A stretch of DNA of 35,394 nucleotides from an uncultured Erysipelotrichaceae bacterium (GCA_902793315.1 CADBCT010000004.1:36573-71966), one strand, 5' to 3'; positions 1-7,873 are shown, counted from the first letter of the stretch. Numbers and translations: made by a program. The notes: generated by a model from the letters alone, not told the origin.

Positions 1-2
1 TA

Positions 3-2528
3 GATAAAAAATATAATCATTTAGAAGTAGAAAAAGATAAGTATAATAAGTGGAAAGAAAAAGGTTATTTTAAATGTGATAATCAGTCTGATAAGACTCC
101 ATATTGTATAGTAATACCTCCTCCAAATGTAACTGGTAAATTACATTTAGGACATGCTTATAATACTGCTATTCAAGATGCAATTATCAGATATAAGAGA
201 ATGCAAGGATTTGATACTTTATGGTTACCAGGAATGGATCATGCTGCTATCGCAACAGAAGCTAAAGTTGTTAAGAAGTTAAAGGACATGGGTATCGATA
301 AATACGAATATGGTAGAGAAAAGTTCTTAAAGGCTTGTTGGGATTGGACTCATGAATACGGAGATAGTATTAGAGATCAATGGGGAGCTTTAGGAGTATC
401 TGTTGATTATACTAGAGAAAGATTTACTTTAGATGATGATTTAAATAAAGCAGTAAGAAAGGTATTTGTAGATTACTATAATAAAGGATTAATTTATCGT
501 GGAGAAAAGATAATTAACTGGGATCCTGTTGCTCAAACAGCATTATCTAATGAAGAAGTTATTTATAAATCAGAGAAGAGTGCATTTTATCATATTAAAT
601 ATATTATAGAAGGAACTAATGAATACTTGGATATCGCAACTACTCGTCCTGAAACATTATTTGGTGATACTGCAGTTGCTGTTAATGAAAAAGATAAGAG
701 ATATAAAAAGTATGTTGGTAAGAATGTTATTTTACCTCTTGTAAATAAACCTATTCCTGTAATTACTGATGATCATGCTGATATGGAAAAAGGTACTGGT
801 TGTGTTAAAATTACTCCTGCTCATGATCCTAATGACTTTGAAGTAGGTAATAGACATAATTTAGAGAGAATTGTCATTATGAATGATGATGCTACTATGA
901 ATGAAAATGTTCCTGAAAAATATCAAGGAATGACTAGAGAAGAATGTCGAGAAGCTTGCATCGAAGATTTAAAAGAGTTAGGATTATTACTTGAAATAGA
1001 ACCATTAACACATGAGGTTGGTCATAGTGAAAGAACTGGTGTTATGGTAGAGCCAATGATTAAAGAACAATGGTTTGTAAAAATGGAAAATCTTGCTAAA
1101 AGAGTATTAGAATTCCAAGATGATAAAGACAATAAGATTAATTTTGTACCACGTAGATTTGAAAAAGTATTAAGACATTGGATGAATATTTCTTATGACT
1201 GGTGTATATCTCGTCAATTATGGTGGGGTCATAGAATACCTGCTTGGTATAAAGATGGAGAAGTATATGTTGGAATGGAAGCTCCTAAAGGAAAAGGTTG
1301 GGTACAAGATGAAGATGTATTAGATACCTGGTTTAGTAGTGCTTTATGGCCATTTAGTACTTTAGGTTGGCCAGATAAAACAAAAGATTTAGAAAGATAT
1401 TTTCCAACAGACTGTTTAGTAACAGGATATGACATTATCTTCTTCTGGGTAGCACGTATGGCTTTTCAAACTGAATATATTACTGGAAAACGTCCATTTA
1501 AAGACTGTGTAATACATGGACTTATTAGAGATAAAATGGGCCGTAAGATGTCTAAATCACTTGGTAACGGTGTAGATCCATTTGATATGGTAGATAAGTA
1601 TGGAGCAGATTCATTAAGATATTATTTAACTACTGATGGTTCAATGGGTATGGATTTAAGATTTGATGAGGTTAAATTAACATCTACATGGAATTTTATT
1701 AATAAGATTTGGAATGCTTCTAGATTTACATTAATGAATATTGAAGACTTAAAGGAAATAAAACTTGATGATTTAAAACCAGAAGATAAATGGATTTTAA
1801 CTAAATATATGAAAGTAGTAAAATCTGTTACTAAGCATATGGATAAGTATGAATTTAATCTAGCAGGTGCTGAAATATATGATTTTGCTTGGAATTGTTT
1901 CTGTGATTATTACATAGAAATGGCTAAATATTCTTTGGATAAAGAAAATACTAAGAGTGTATTATGTTATGTACTTACTGGTATATTGAAGATGCTACAT
2001 CCATTTATGCCTTTTGTAACAGAAGAAATATATATGATGTTGCCAGTTAAGGATAATGAATCTATTATGATTTCCGAATATCCAAAATATACTAAAAAAT
2101 TAGTATTTGAAGATGCTGAAAAAGCAGTAGATGATCAAATAGAGTTTATTAAGAATTTTAGAAATATAAAAGCAGAAAATAATATTACTAAAGATATGAA
2201 AGTAATGTTTGATACTACTGATGATAATGATTTAATAGTTAAAATGTTAAAACTAGAAGATAATTTAGTAAAAGAACCATTAGGAATAAAAGCCTATAAA
2301 GTATTTTCTACTAGAGTAAAAGCTCAAATATTCTTTGAAAGAATAGAAACAGAAGCAGAAAAAGCTGCTAAAGAAGGACAAATAAAATTACTTGAAGCCT
2401 CAATTGCAAGAAGAGAAAAACTATTAGCTAATGAAAACTATGTTAAAAAAGCACCAGAAAAAATAGTAGAAATGGATAGAAATAAATTAGCTGAAGAGAA
2501 AAAGAAATTAGAAGAGTTATTAAAATAA
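3..2528 (+). CDS. valS: Valine--tRNA ligase, 5' end cut by window
   Basis: Class I aminoacyl-tRNA synthetase that charges tRNA-Val in the cytoplasm. The frame is open to the left edge, so the true start lies upstream; the ATG at 201 is internal because the HIGH signature (HLGHA) is encoded at 144-158, before it. The second class I signature KMSKS is at 1545-1559. The CP1 editing domain (TTRPETLFGDTAVAV) and the valyl-type C-terminal coiled coil (residues rich in K/E after about 2340) are both present, which separates ValRS from IleRS and LeuRS. Only a few N-terminal residues should be missing. In Bacillus valS lies upstream of folC-comC-spoIIB-maf-radC, matching the order downstream here apart from missing genes. 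It ends in a hairpin terminator overlapping the stop codon. Confidence 0.97.
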   Translation, partial: DKKYNHLEVEKDKYNKWKEKGYFKCDNQSDKTPYCIVIPPPNVTGKLHLGHAYNTAIQDAIIRYKRMQGFDTLWLPGMDHAAIATEAKVVKKLKDMGIDKYEYGREKFLKACWDWTHEYGDSIRDQWGALGVSVDYTRERFTLDDDLNKAVRKVFVDYYNKGLIYRGEKIINWDPVAQTALSNEEVIYKSEKSAFYHIKYIIEGTNEYLDIATTRPETLFGDTAVAVNEKDKRYKKYVGKNVILPLVNKPIPVITDDHADMEKGTGCVKITPAHDPNDFEVGNRHNLERIVIMNDDATMNENVPEKYQGMTREECREACIEDLKELGLLLEIEPLTHEVGHSERTGVMVEPMIKEQWFVKMENLAKRVLEFQDDKDNKINFVPRRFEKVLRHWMNISYDWCISRQLWWGHRIPAWYKDGEVYVGMEAPKGKGWVQDEDVLDTWFSSALWPFSTLGWPDKTKDLERYFPTDCLVTGYDIIFFWVARMAFQTEYITGKRPFKDCVIHGLIRDKMGRKMSKSLGNGVDPFDMVDKYGADSLRYYLTTDGSMGMDLRFDEVKLTSTWNFINKIWNASRFTLMNIEDLKEIKLDDLKPEDKWILTKYMKVVKSVTKHMDKYEFNLAGAEIYDFAWNCFCDYYIEMAKYSLDKENTKSVLCYVLTGILKMLHPFMPFVTEEIYMMLPVKDNESIMISEYPKYTKKLVFEDAEKAVDDQIEFIKNFRNIKAENNITKDMKVMFDTTDDNDLIVKMLKLEDNLVKEPLGIKAYKVFSTRVKAQIFFERIETEAEKAAKEGQIKLLEASIARREKLLANENYVKKAPEKIVEMDRNKLAEEKKKLEELLK

Positions 2529-2542
2529 TGACTCTTTTTTTT
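2513..2542 (+). terminator. Terminator after valS
   Basis: AGAGT (2513-2517) pairs with ACTCT (2531-2535), with weaker inner TATT/AATA pairing, and is followed by an eight-T run. It overlaps the valS stop codon. Confidence 0.7.
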
Positions 2543-2577
2543 ATTTATGATAAAATTAATTTAGACTGGAGGTTAAT

Positions 2578-2838
2578 ATGGATAAGTTAGATATGCAAAA
2601 AATTGAAGAAGGTTGTAGTATGCTAAAAGAGGCATCAAACATATTACTAGATCTTAATAAAGATATATTTAAATTAAAAGATTATTGTTCTAAAGATTAT
2701 TTAATGTTAAAAGATTTAAATGTTGAAGATAATATTGATTTATGTGCTAGTCATATTCAAAGTACTGGTGGTTGTTTAGATGATTATATTGAAGATCTTT
2801 TGACCGCAATAAGACAATTAGGTGATGGGGGAGAATAA
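2578..2838 (+). CDS. Small acidic helical protein, unknown function
   Basis: Not recognised. It encodes 86 residues, predicted almost entirely helical, acidic, soluble, with four Cys (near residues 13, 38, 52 and 62) and no signal or membrane segment. The start is ATG 2578 behind CTGGAGG (2566-2572). The stop codon precedes the next gene's ATG by one base, so the two are co-translated, and a GNAT enzyme follows. Size and helical content recall WXG100-type or LXG-accessory partners of type VII secretion, but there is no WXG motif and no secretion gene nearby, so this is only a shape resemblance. A weak -10 (TAAAAT near 2550) lies between the valS terminator and this gene. Confidence 0.75.
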   Translation: MDKLDMQKIEEGCSMLKEASNILLDLNKDIFKLKDYCSKDYLMLKDLNVEDNIDLCASHIQSTGGCLDDYIEDLLTAIRQLGDGGE

Positions 2839-2839
2839 T

Positions 2840-3316
2840 ATGAATGATGGTATTAGTTACGATTCAAGTAAAGTCGTTGAAGGTGTAAAAGTTATTAATG
2901 ATGATCTTGAGAATTTAGAGAAAGCTAAAAACTTAATTACTAAGGGTTTTGAAACTATAAAAAAAGCTAAAGGTTATGCTGAAGTTGAAAGTAAATTAAT
3001 GATTAAAGATGAAACAATTATTAAAATGTTAGATGATTGTTCTAAGGAATTTATTACACTTTCTACTGATGTATCTTCGCTTGTTAATTCTTTAGAAAAG
3101 TTTGATGAAGTAGATAATAAAAGCACTAATAATTTGAATATGCCTGATAATAATAAAAGTATTACTCAAGATCAAGTAAAAGAAGCTATTAAAGAGAATT
3201 TTACTCATAATGAAGATTTAACTAATATGTTTAATCAAAGTTTATATACTAAACTTAATGAAGAATTAAATAATATGGTTATTGCTGAAGAGGGACTTAA
3301 TAATGGATCTAAATGA
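2840..3316 (+). CDS. Helical protein, unknown function, partner of preceding gene
   Basis: Not recognised. It has 158 residues from ATG 2840, chosen because GGGGGAG (2827-2833) sits six bases upstream; the GTG at 2822 would lie too far inside the preceding gene. The first ~100 residues look like two or three amphipathic helices, followed by an Asn-rich linker (NKSTNNLNMPDNNKS) and a further helical tail. There is no signal peptide or membrane span. Its 3' end overlaps the GNAT gene by 14 bases. Together with the 86-residue protein it could form a helical heterodimer; this is inference from size, adjacency and composition only. Confidence 0.75.
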   Translation: MNDGISYDSSKVVEGVKVINDDLENLEKAKNLITKGFETIKKAKGYAEVESKLMIKDETIIKMLDDCSKEFITLSTDVSSLVNSLEKFDEVDNKSTNNLNMPDNNKSITQDQVKEAIKENFTHNEDLTNMFNQSLYTKLNEELNNMVIAEEGLNNGSK

Positions 3317-3914
3317 GTTAATAATTAGAAAACCAACTTCTGATGATGATTTAGAAAAGATAGCTGAATTACTATATAATACTGATCCATATATTTATCC
3401 ATATTGGTTTGAAACTCTAGATAAATGTAAAAAAGAATTAACTCCATTATTATTAGAAAAGAATTTCTTTTTTGCATTAGATCATTTATATATTACAATT
3501 GATTCTAATAATAATGATATTATTGGAGTAATTTGTATTCTAGATAAGAATGATGATTTAAGTTATGATTATAGTGAATTAAAGAAAAAGAATGAACGTT
3601 ATAAATTTACAATTGAAAATTACATTGAAGGATTAATTGAAGAAGTAGATAATGCTGATTTTGCATACATTTCTAATGTTTGTGTTGATGCTAATTATCG
3701 AGGAAAACATATTGGAAAAACAATGTTAAATTATGTAATAGATATTTATAAAAAGAAATTATATGATTATATTGTCTTAGATGTTTTAGCAGAGAATCCA
3801 GGAGCTATTAAGTTATATCAAAACTTAGGTTTTGAACAATTTACAGAAGTTTTTCAAGGATTCAATGATCCTACAAAAAAACGACCGGATGTTTTTTCAA
3901 TGAAAACAAAGTAA
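3303..3914 (+). CDS. GNAT-family N-acetyltransferase
   Basis: Acetyl-CoA-dependent N-acetyltransferase of 203 residues; substrate unknown. The GNAT fold is seen in the beta4/motif A region (ISNVCVDANYRGKHIGKTML, with the R-G-x-x-I-G acetyl-CoA pyrophosphate loop) and in motif B (ENPGAIKLYQNLGFEQ). The start ATG 3303 lies eight bases after GAGGG (3290-3294); the upstream in-frame TTG lacks a ribosome binding site. The N-terminal half contains an unusually long, charged segment between beta2 and motif A. It is the last gene of a three-gene unit, closed by a perfect 12-bp terminator. Protein versus small-molecule acetylation cannot be decided. Confidence 0.9.
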   Translation: MDLNELIIRKPTSDDDLEKIAELLYNTDPYIYPYWFETLDKCKKELTPLLLEKNFFFALDHLYITIDSNNNDIIGVICILDKNDDLSYDYSELKKKNERYKFTIENYIEGLIEEVDNADFAYISNVCVDANYRGKHIGKTMLNYVIDIYKKKLYDYIVLDVLAENPGAIKLYQNLGFEQFTEVFQGFNDPTKKRPDVFSMKTK

Positions 3915-3943
3915 AAAAGAATTAGATTATAATTCTTTTTTTT
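3913..3943 (+). terminator. Strong terminator after GNAT gene
   Basis: A perfect 12-bp stem (3913-3924 with 3930-3941) with loop GATTA, running into a T tract. It overlaps the GNAT stop codon and abuts the following Spo0A box. Confidence 0.9.
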
Positions 3944-3975
3944 CGACATAAAAATAAATGTTAATTTGTTACATT
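3940..3975 (+). promoter_or_regulatory. Spo0A box and -10 ahead of SpoIIB-like gene
   Basis: TTTTCGACATA (3940-3950) contains TTCGACA, the complement of the Spo0A core TGTCGAA. A -10-like TACATT lies at 3970-3975. The 19-base gap between box and -10 equals that of the second Spo0A box, at 17378, which fits Spo0A binding over the -35 region. The match is seen in the sequence; control by Spo0A is inferred. Confidence 0.6.
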
Positions 3976-3990
3976 AAACTTGGTGATTAA

Positions 3991-4359
3991 ATGAAGAAAC
4001 TATTTTTAACAGGTTTAACATTTATTGTTATAGGATATTTTCTAGGTAATTATATTTTTAGTATTAAAGTCAATTTATTTGATACAGGTAATGACAAGTA
4101 TTATTTTATTAAAAATAAAACAACTAATGAATATTTAGCTATAACAAAAGATTTAGAAATAGTAGAAAGATTACAAATAATTTATAAATCTCAAGGAATT
4201 AAATCATTAGTATTAGAAAAAGAAATTAATTCTACAATATTAGCTTCTAATATTAAGCAATTTGATAGTCTAGTAAAGACAGCTACTAAAGAACAAGATA
4301 TCATAACTATCGAGGAAGTAGTTTTAGCAAATTATCAAAAAATTAGTAGTAGAACTTAA
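3991..4359 (+). CDS. SpoIIB-like membrane-anchored protein (by position and layout)
   Basis: It encodes 122 residues: an N-terminal membrane anchor (about residues 4-24) followed by an ~85-residue extracytoplasmic domain containing YYFIKNKTTNEYLAITKDLE and a second helix-strand half. The layout, an aromatic strand then a helix that counts turns and then a Gly-containing loop (YKSQGIKS), resembles a SPOR-type peptidoglycan-binding fold. The gene sits immediately before radC, where Bacillus has spoIIB (spoIIB-maf-radC), and SpoIIB is a membrane protein with a SPOR domain acting at the sporulation septum. A Spo0A-type box lies upstream. No direct sequence match is claimed, and the protein is much shorter than Bacillus SpoIIB. 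The start is ATG 3991 behind GGTG. Confidence 0.55.
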   Translation: MKKLFLTGLTFIVIGYFLGNYIFSIKVNLFDTGNDKYYFIKNKTTNEYLAITKDLEIVERLQIIYKSQGIKSLVLEKEINSTILASNIKQFDSLVKTATKEQDIITIEEVVLANYQKISSRT

Positions 4360-4389
4360 ATATTTGCGAATAATAATAATGGGGTGTTT

Positions 4390-5076
4390 ATGAATTATCG
4401 AATTAAAGATTTGCCTATTTCTGAAAGACCTCGAGAGCGATTAAAAAATATTGGTATTGATAATTTGAGTGATAAAGAATTATTAGCTATTATTTTAAAA
4501 GTAGGTACTAAAGAGCGAAATGTTAATTTATTAGCTATAGATATTTTGAATAAATATAGTTTAAGTAAATTTAAGAATTTAACTATTAAAGACTTAACAG
4601 ATATTAAGGGAATAGGAGAAGTAAAAGCTATTGAATTATTAGCGGCAATTGAATTAGGGAAAAGAATTTTTTTAAAAGAAACACATAAATTAGAAAAACT
4701 AGATAATCCAAAATTAATTTGGGAATCAGCAAAGTATTTATATAATGGTTTAAAACAAGAATGTTTTTATTGTTATTATTTTAATAATAAACAGGAATTA
4801 ATTACTAAAAAACTGATATTTAAAGGAACAATTAATTGTTCTATTACTCATACTAGAGAAATATTTAAAGAAGCTTATTTAGTAAGTGCTTCATCCATTG
4901 TCTGTCTCCATAATCATCCTTCAAATGATGTAACTCCTTCTAAAGAAGATATATTATTTACTGAAAAATTAATGAAGACAGGTACTATTCAAGGTATACC
5001 AGTAATTGATCATATAATTGTTGGTGAAAGTAACTATTATAGTTTTTATGAACATAAAGATATATTAAATATATAA
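4390..5076 (+). CDS. radC: RadC family JAB-domain protein (UPF0758)
   Basis: The RadC family combines an N-terminal helix-hairpin-helix region with a C-terminal JAB/MPN metalloprotease-like domain. The HhH segment (ITDIKGIGEVKAIELLAAIE-type) is near residues 70-90. The JAMM zinc residues are intact: HNHPSNDVTPSKED near residues 176-190, with an upstream Glu. Despite its name the family's role in DNA repair is unsupported in several bacteria, so the function remains open. ATG 4390 is preferred over GTG 4384 because the latter lies inside the GGGGTG ribosome binding site. In Bacillus radC is followed by mreB; here mreC follows directly. Confidence 0.93.
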   Translation: MNYRIKDLPISERPRERLKNIGIDNLSDKELLAIILKVGTKERNVNLLAIDILNKYSLSKFKNLTIKDLTDIKGIGEVKAIELLAAIELGKRIFLKETHKLEKLDNPKLIWESAKYLYNGLKQECFYCYYFNNKQELITKKLIFKGTINCSITHTREIFKEAYLVSASSIVCLHNHPSNDVTPSKEDILFTEKLMKTGTIQGIPVIDHIIVGESNYYSFYEHKDILNI

Positions 5077-5105
5077 TTGTAAGTACTAGGAATTTATAAT
5101 ATAAT
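5077..5105 (+). promoter_or_regulatory. Promoter of mreCD
   Basis: TTGTAA (5077-5082), a 17-base spacer, then TATAAT (5100-5105). A second overlapping TATAAT lies at 5095-5100. The mreC ATG is at 5125, giving a very short leader. Confidence 0.75.
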
Positions 5106-5124
5106 AAATGAGTGAGATGATATT

Positions 5125-5907
5125 ATGTATAAAAAGAAAAAAGATAAGAAAAAGGATAATCTTTTCATTGAATTAGGTATATTATTAGTAGTTGTTTTAT
5201 TAATAATATCGGTTTCTTTTACAGGTAAAGATGGGTTTATTTTAAAAGATAGCGCTATGTTTATTGAAAAGATAATTATGTATCCTTTTACTGCTTTAAG
5301 AAAAGATACAAGGGATGCTACTGAAAGTTATCTTATTCAAAAGAATGTTAATTCATCTTTAGAAAATGAAATAAAAGAATTAAAAGATGTTTTAGAATTA
5401 AATAAAACTTTAACTGAATATACACCAATTAATGCAACTATTCTATCTCGAAATAAAAGTTATTGGTTTAATACTTTAACAATTGATAAGGGGAAATCAG
5501 CAGGTATTAAAAAAGGTATGGCAGTTATTACTAAAAAAGGTTTAATTGGTAAAATATCAAGAGTATCAGATAATTCCAGTGAAATTAAATTAATTACTTC
5601 TGATGATGTTAATTTTAAAGTAAGTGTAGCTGTTAGAACAGAAGGCAATGATAATTATGCTATTTTAAATGGCTATGATAAAGAGACTGGATTAATTAAG
5701 GTTACAGGTATTGATAAGACTACTAATGTTAATAAAGGTGATTTGGTTGTTACTAGTGGCTTGGGAGAAATGTTTCCAGCAGGTATTTATATAGGAACTG
5801 TTGAGAAAAGTGAAAGTGATAAATATAATTTAAGTAAAATGTTATATATAAAAACATACCAAGATTTTAATGATGTTCATTATGTAACAGTGTTGAAGGT
5901 AAAATAA
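5125..5907 (+). CDS. mreC: Rod shape-determining protein MreC
   Basis: Bitopic membrane protein of the elongasome that links cytoplasmic MreB and MreD to wall synthases. It has 260 residues: a basic N-terminus (KKKKDKKKDN), a transmembrane helix at about 12-32, a coiled coil at about 70-95 (NSSLENEIKELKDVLELNK), then the paired beta-barrel domain with the family hallmarks KGMAVITKKGLIGKI and GDLVVTSGLGEMFPAGI. The product is complete. It is preceded by its own TTGTAA/TATAAT promoter and followed one base later by mreD. mreB is not adjacent and must be elsewhere if MreC acts in the usual complex. Confidence 0.95.
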   Translation: MYKKKKDKKKDNLFIELGILLVVVLLIISVSFTGKDGFILKDSAMFIEKIIMYPFTALRKDTRDATESYLIQKNVNSSLENEIKELKDVLELNKTLTEYTPINATILSRNKSYWFNTLTIDKGKSAGIKKGMAVITKKGLIGKISRVSDNSSEIKLITSDDVNFKVSVAVRTEGNDNYAILNGYDKETGLIKVTGIDKTTNVNKGDLVVTSGLGEMFPAGIYIGTVEKSESDKYNLSKMLYIKTYQDFNDVHYVTVLKVK

Positions 5908-5908
5908 A

Positions 5909-6415
5909 ATGTTAGGAATAGTTATTATAATTATATCTTTAATATTAGATGGACTCTTAACTAATTACTTGCCATATTTAGTAAATGATTTATCACTTTT
6001 TACACCATTATTCACATTAATAAGTATTTCTCTTTTATATCCATACTATCGTAAAAAAGAAAAATATTTCTTTATTATGATTTTTATTACTGGTATAGTT
6101 TATGATTTGTTTTATACTAATTTATTATTTATTAATGGTTTATTATTTTTATTAATTGCTTACATTTCAAAAATAATTTATCGTAATTATGAAATGGACT
6201 ATTTAAAACTAATTATTTATATTATTTTAATGATAGTAATATATGAATCAGTAACTGTTTTAATAATTTTAGTATTTAGGTTAGTTCCTATTACTTTTAC
6301 AAAATTATTATATAAGATTAGTCATAGTTTAATTTTAAATATTATTTATGGAGAAATATTATATTATATTTTAAACAATCTACCTAAGAAGTATAAAAAG
6401 ATAAGTATTAATTAA
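5909..6415 (+). CDS. mreD: Rod shape-determining protein MreD
   Basis: An integral membrane protein of 168 residues made of about five hydrophobic helices with few charged residues, starting one base after the mreC stop. The length, hydrophobicity pattern (N-terminal helix, PYYRKKEKYF loop, GIVYDLFYTN segment) and adjacency to mreC identify MreD, a partner of MreC in lateral wall synthesis. The family is poorly conserved in sequence, so position carries much of the call. The unit ends with a strong terminator overlapping the last codons. Confidence 0.88.
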   Translation: MLGIVIIIISLILDGLLTNYLPYLVNDLSLFTPLFTLISISLLYPYYRKKEKYFFIMIFITGIVYDLFYTNLLFINGLLFLLIAYISKIIYRNYEMDYLKLIIYIILMIVIYESVTVLIILVFRLVPITFTKLLYKISHSLILNIIYGEILYYILNNLPKKYKKISIN

Positions 6416-6432
6416 CATACTTATTTTTTTTT
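6401..6432 (+). terminator. Terminator after mreD
   Basis: ATAAGTAT (6401-6408) pairs perfectly with ATACTTAT (6417-6424), followed by a nine-T run. It overlaps the mreD 3' end. A weak sigma-E-like pair (ACATACT 6415, CATATCTT 6435, 13 bases apart) overlaps it and could drive spoIVFA. Confidence 0.85.
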
Positions 6433-6457
6433 CGCATATCTTTTAATAGGTGATTAA

Positions 6458-7000
6458 ATGATAGAAAAAAGATATGTTCTAAAAAAGAGTATTAGACGAT
6501 TTATTAGTAAAATAATGATCTTAATAATTATTGTTTTAATTGGAATGATTGCAGTAAAAACCAATCCTAATTTAAAAGAAAAATTAAAAGAGCTAATTTA
6601 TGAAAATAATTTTAAAATTATTGATAATAGAAAACTTTATAAAAAGTATATTGGTAATATTTTAGCTAATAATTATTCTTCTGAAGCAAAAATGGTATCT
6701 GATGAAAAATTAGCTTATAAAAAATTAAAGAAGAATAAGAGTGGTGTTAAATTAATAGTAGATAATAATTATGCTGTACCTAGCTTAGAAAGTGGAGTAG
6801 TTACTTATTTAAAAGATAAAACTATTGTCATAGAACAAGTAAATGGCATTCAAGTTTATTATCATAATATTATCCCTAATCAGATTAAATTATATGATTA
6901 TCTAGAAAAAGGTAGTATTTTAGGAGAAGTAGATGGTAATGAATTAGATATAGAATTGAAAAAAGATGGGAAATATTTAGATTATCAAAAATATCTTTAA
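6458..7000 (+). CDS. spoIVFA: Stage IV sporulation protein SpoIVFA-like, degenerate M23 domain
   Basis: In Bacillus SpoIVFA scaffolds and inhibits the intramembrane protease SpoIVFB in the outer forespore membrane during sigma-K activation. Here it is 180 residues: a cytoplasmic N-terminus, one transmembrane helix (about 19-34), a linker, and a C-terminal LytM/M23-like fold (from VPSLESGVVTYL to LEKGSILGEVDG and LDIELKKDGKYLDYQKYL). The metal ligands are degenerate; the usual HxE/HxH position reads LDIEL, so no peptidase activity is expected, as in the Bacillus protein. It lies directly upstream of, and overlaps, the SpoIVFB frame. ATG 6458 follows GGTGATTAA. Confidence 0.85.
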   Translation: MIEKRYVLKKSIRRFISKIMILIIIVLIGMIAVKTNPNLKEKLKELIYENNFKIIDNRKLYKKYIGNILANNYSSEAKMVSDEKLAYKKLKKNKSGVKLIVDNNYAVPSLESGVVTYLKDKTIVIEQVNGIQVYYHNIIPNQIKLYDYLEKGSILGEVDGNELDIELKKDGKYLDYQKYL

Positions 7001-7715
7001 AATAAATTTCTCAGTTTATTTATTAGCTCTTATAGCTATTTTAACAGCTTCTTATAAAGAATTCATTGTTATTAATATAATAGTTATTATTCATGAATTA
7101 GGACATGTTTTAGTAGCTAATTTATTTAAAATAGAAGTTAATAGTATTAATCTTTATCCACTAGGAGGAATTACTAGATTAAATATTGATTTAAATGTTA
7201 ATCTTTATAAAGAATTATTAATTCTATTAGGAGGACCGATCTTTCAATTTAATTCTTTAATATTACTAAAATATTTATTTCCTATGGAATTAGAAATGAT
7301 TAATTATTATTTCTATGGTATTTTATTATTTAATTTATTACCTATCTATCCATTAGATGGAGGTAGAATATTAAATTTATTAGTTGAATTATTTACTCCA
7401 TATAAATTGAGTATAAAAATAAGTATTTTAATTAGTTATTTTAGTTTATTAATAATCTTCTTAATAAATAGTAGTAACAATATTATTTTAATGATTATGT
7501 TTTTATTAGTATTAATTATCAAAGAAGAGAAAAAAATTAATTATATTTATCATAAATTTATTCTAGAAAGATATTTAAATAATTATCAATTTAAAAAAAC
7601 AAAAATTATTTCCAATAAAGATAATTTCTATCGTAATAAAAAACACATAATTAGGAATAAAAATAGGTATTATTATGAAAAAGAATATCTATCTAAAATA
7701 TTAAAAAAATATTGA
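6981..7715 (+). CDS. spoIVFB: Site-2 protease SpoIVFB (M50), no canonical start codon
   Basis: Intramembrane zinc metalloprotease that in Bacillus cleaves pro-sigma-K. The zinc motif HELGH is encoded at 7092-7106 and the second motif is NLLPIYPLDGGR with the metal-binding Asp; multiple membrane spans follow, then a basic C-terminal tail. After the in-frame TAG at 6978 there is no ATG, GTG or TTG until ATG 7284, which lies after HELGH and cannot be the start. The codons ATT 6981 and ATC 6984 give an N-terminus (KNIFKINF...) that lines up with Bacillus SpoIVFB (LILKIHVHP) from memory. I therefore place the start at ATT 6981, coupled to spoIVFA with a 20-base overlap; the exact start is uncertain. 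Confidence 0.85.
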   Translation: MIKNIFKINFSVYLLALIAILTASYKEFIVINIIVIIHELGHVLVANLFKIEVNSINLYPLGGITRLNIDLNVNLYKELLILLGGPIFQFNSLILLKYLFPMELEMINYYFYGILLFNLLPIYPLDGGRILNLLVELFTPYKLSIKISILISYFSLLIIFLINSSNNIILMIMFLLVLIIKEEKKINYIYHKFILERYLNNYQFKKTKIISNKDNFYRNKKHIIRNKNRYYYEKEYLSKILKKY

Positions 7716-7741
7716 CATATAAGGCGTTGATTTGCTATAAT
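7712..7741 (+). promoter_or_regulatory. Consensus promoter for tRNA genes
   Basis: TTGACA (7712-7717), an 18-base spacer, then TATAAT (7736-7741): a perfect sigma-A pair. The spoIVFB stop codon TGA lies within the -35 hexamer. Confidence 0.93.
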
Positions 7742-7764
7742 TCTATTACCGGCTGTGAAAAGAT

Positions 7765-7840
7765 GGGGCATTAGCTCAGCTGGGAGAGCGCCACGTTTGC
7801 ACCGTGGAGGTCAGCGGTTCGATCCCGCTATGCTCCACCA
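7765..7840 (+). tRNA. tRNA-Ala (anticodon TGC)
   Basis: A 76-nt cloverleaf: acceptor GGGGCAT/ATGCTCC with one G-T pair, D stem GCTC/GAGC, anticodon stem CCACG/CGTGG with loop TTTGCAC (anticodon TGC), T stem AGCGG/CCGCT with loop TTCGATC, and an encoded CCA. It sits 24 nt downstream of a consensus promoter. Confidence 0.98.
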
Positions 7841-7850
7841 TATGAATATT

Positions 7851-7870
7851 ACCCAGTTTTGGGTTTTTTT
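7851..7870 (+). terminator. Hairpin between the two tRNAs
   Basis: ACCCA (7851-7855) pairs with TGGGT around a GTTT loop and is followed by seven or more T. It looks like a terminator for tRNA-Ala, yet the next tRNA has no obvious promoter of its own, so it may be leaky or act in processing. Confidence 0.75.
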
Positions 7871-7873
7871 TAT

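Noticed and set aside
6966-6980. ATG 6966 as the start of spoIVFB
   Set aside because: It is in frame but followed after three codons by TAG 6978; read-through would be needed.
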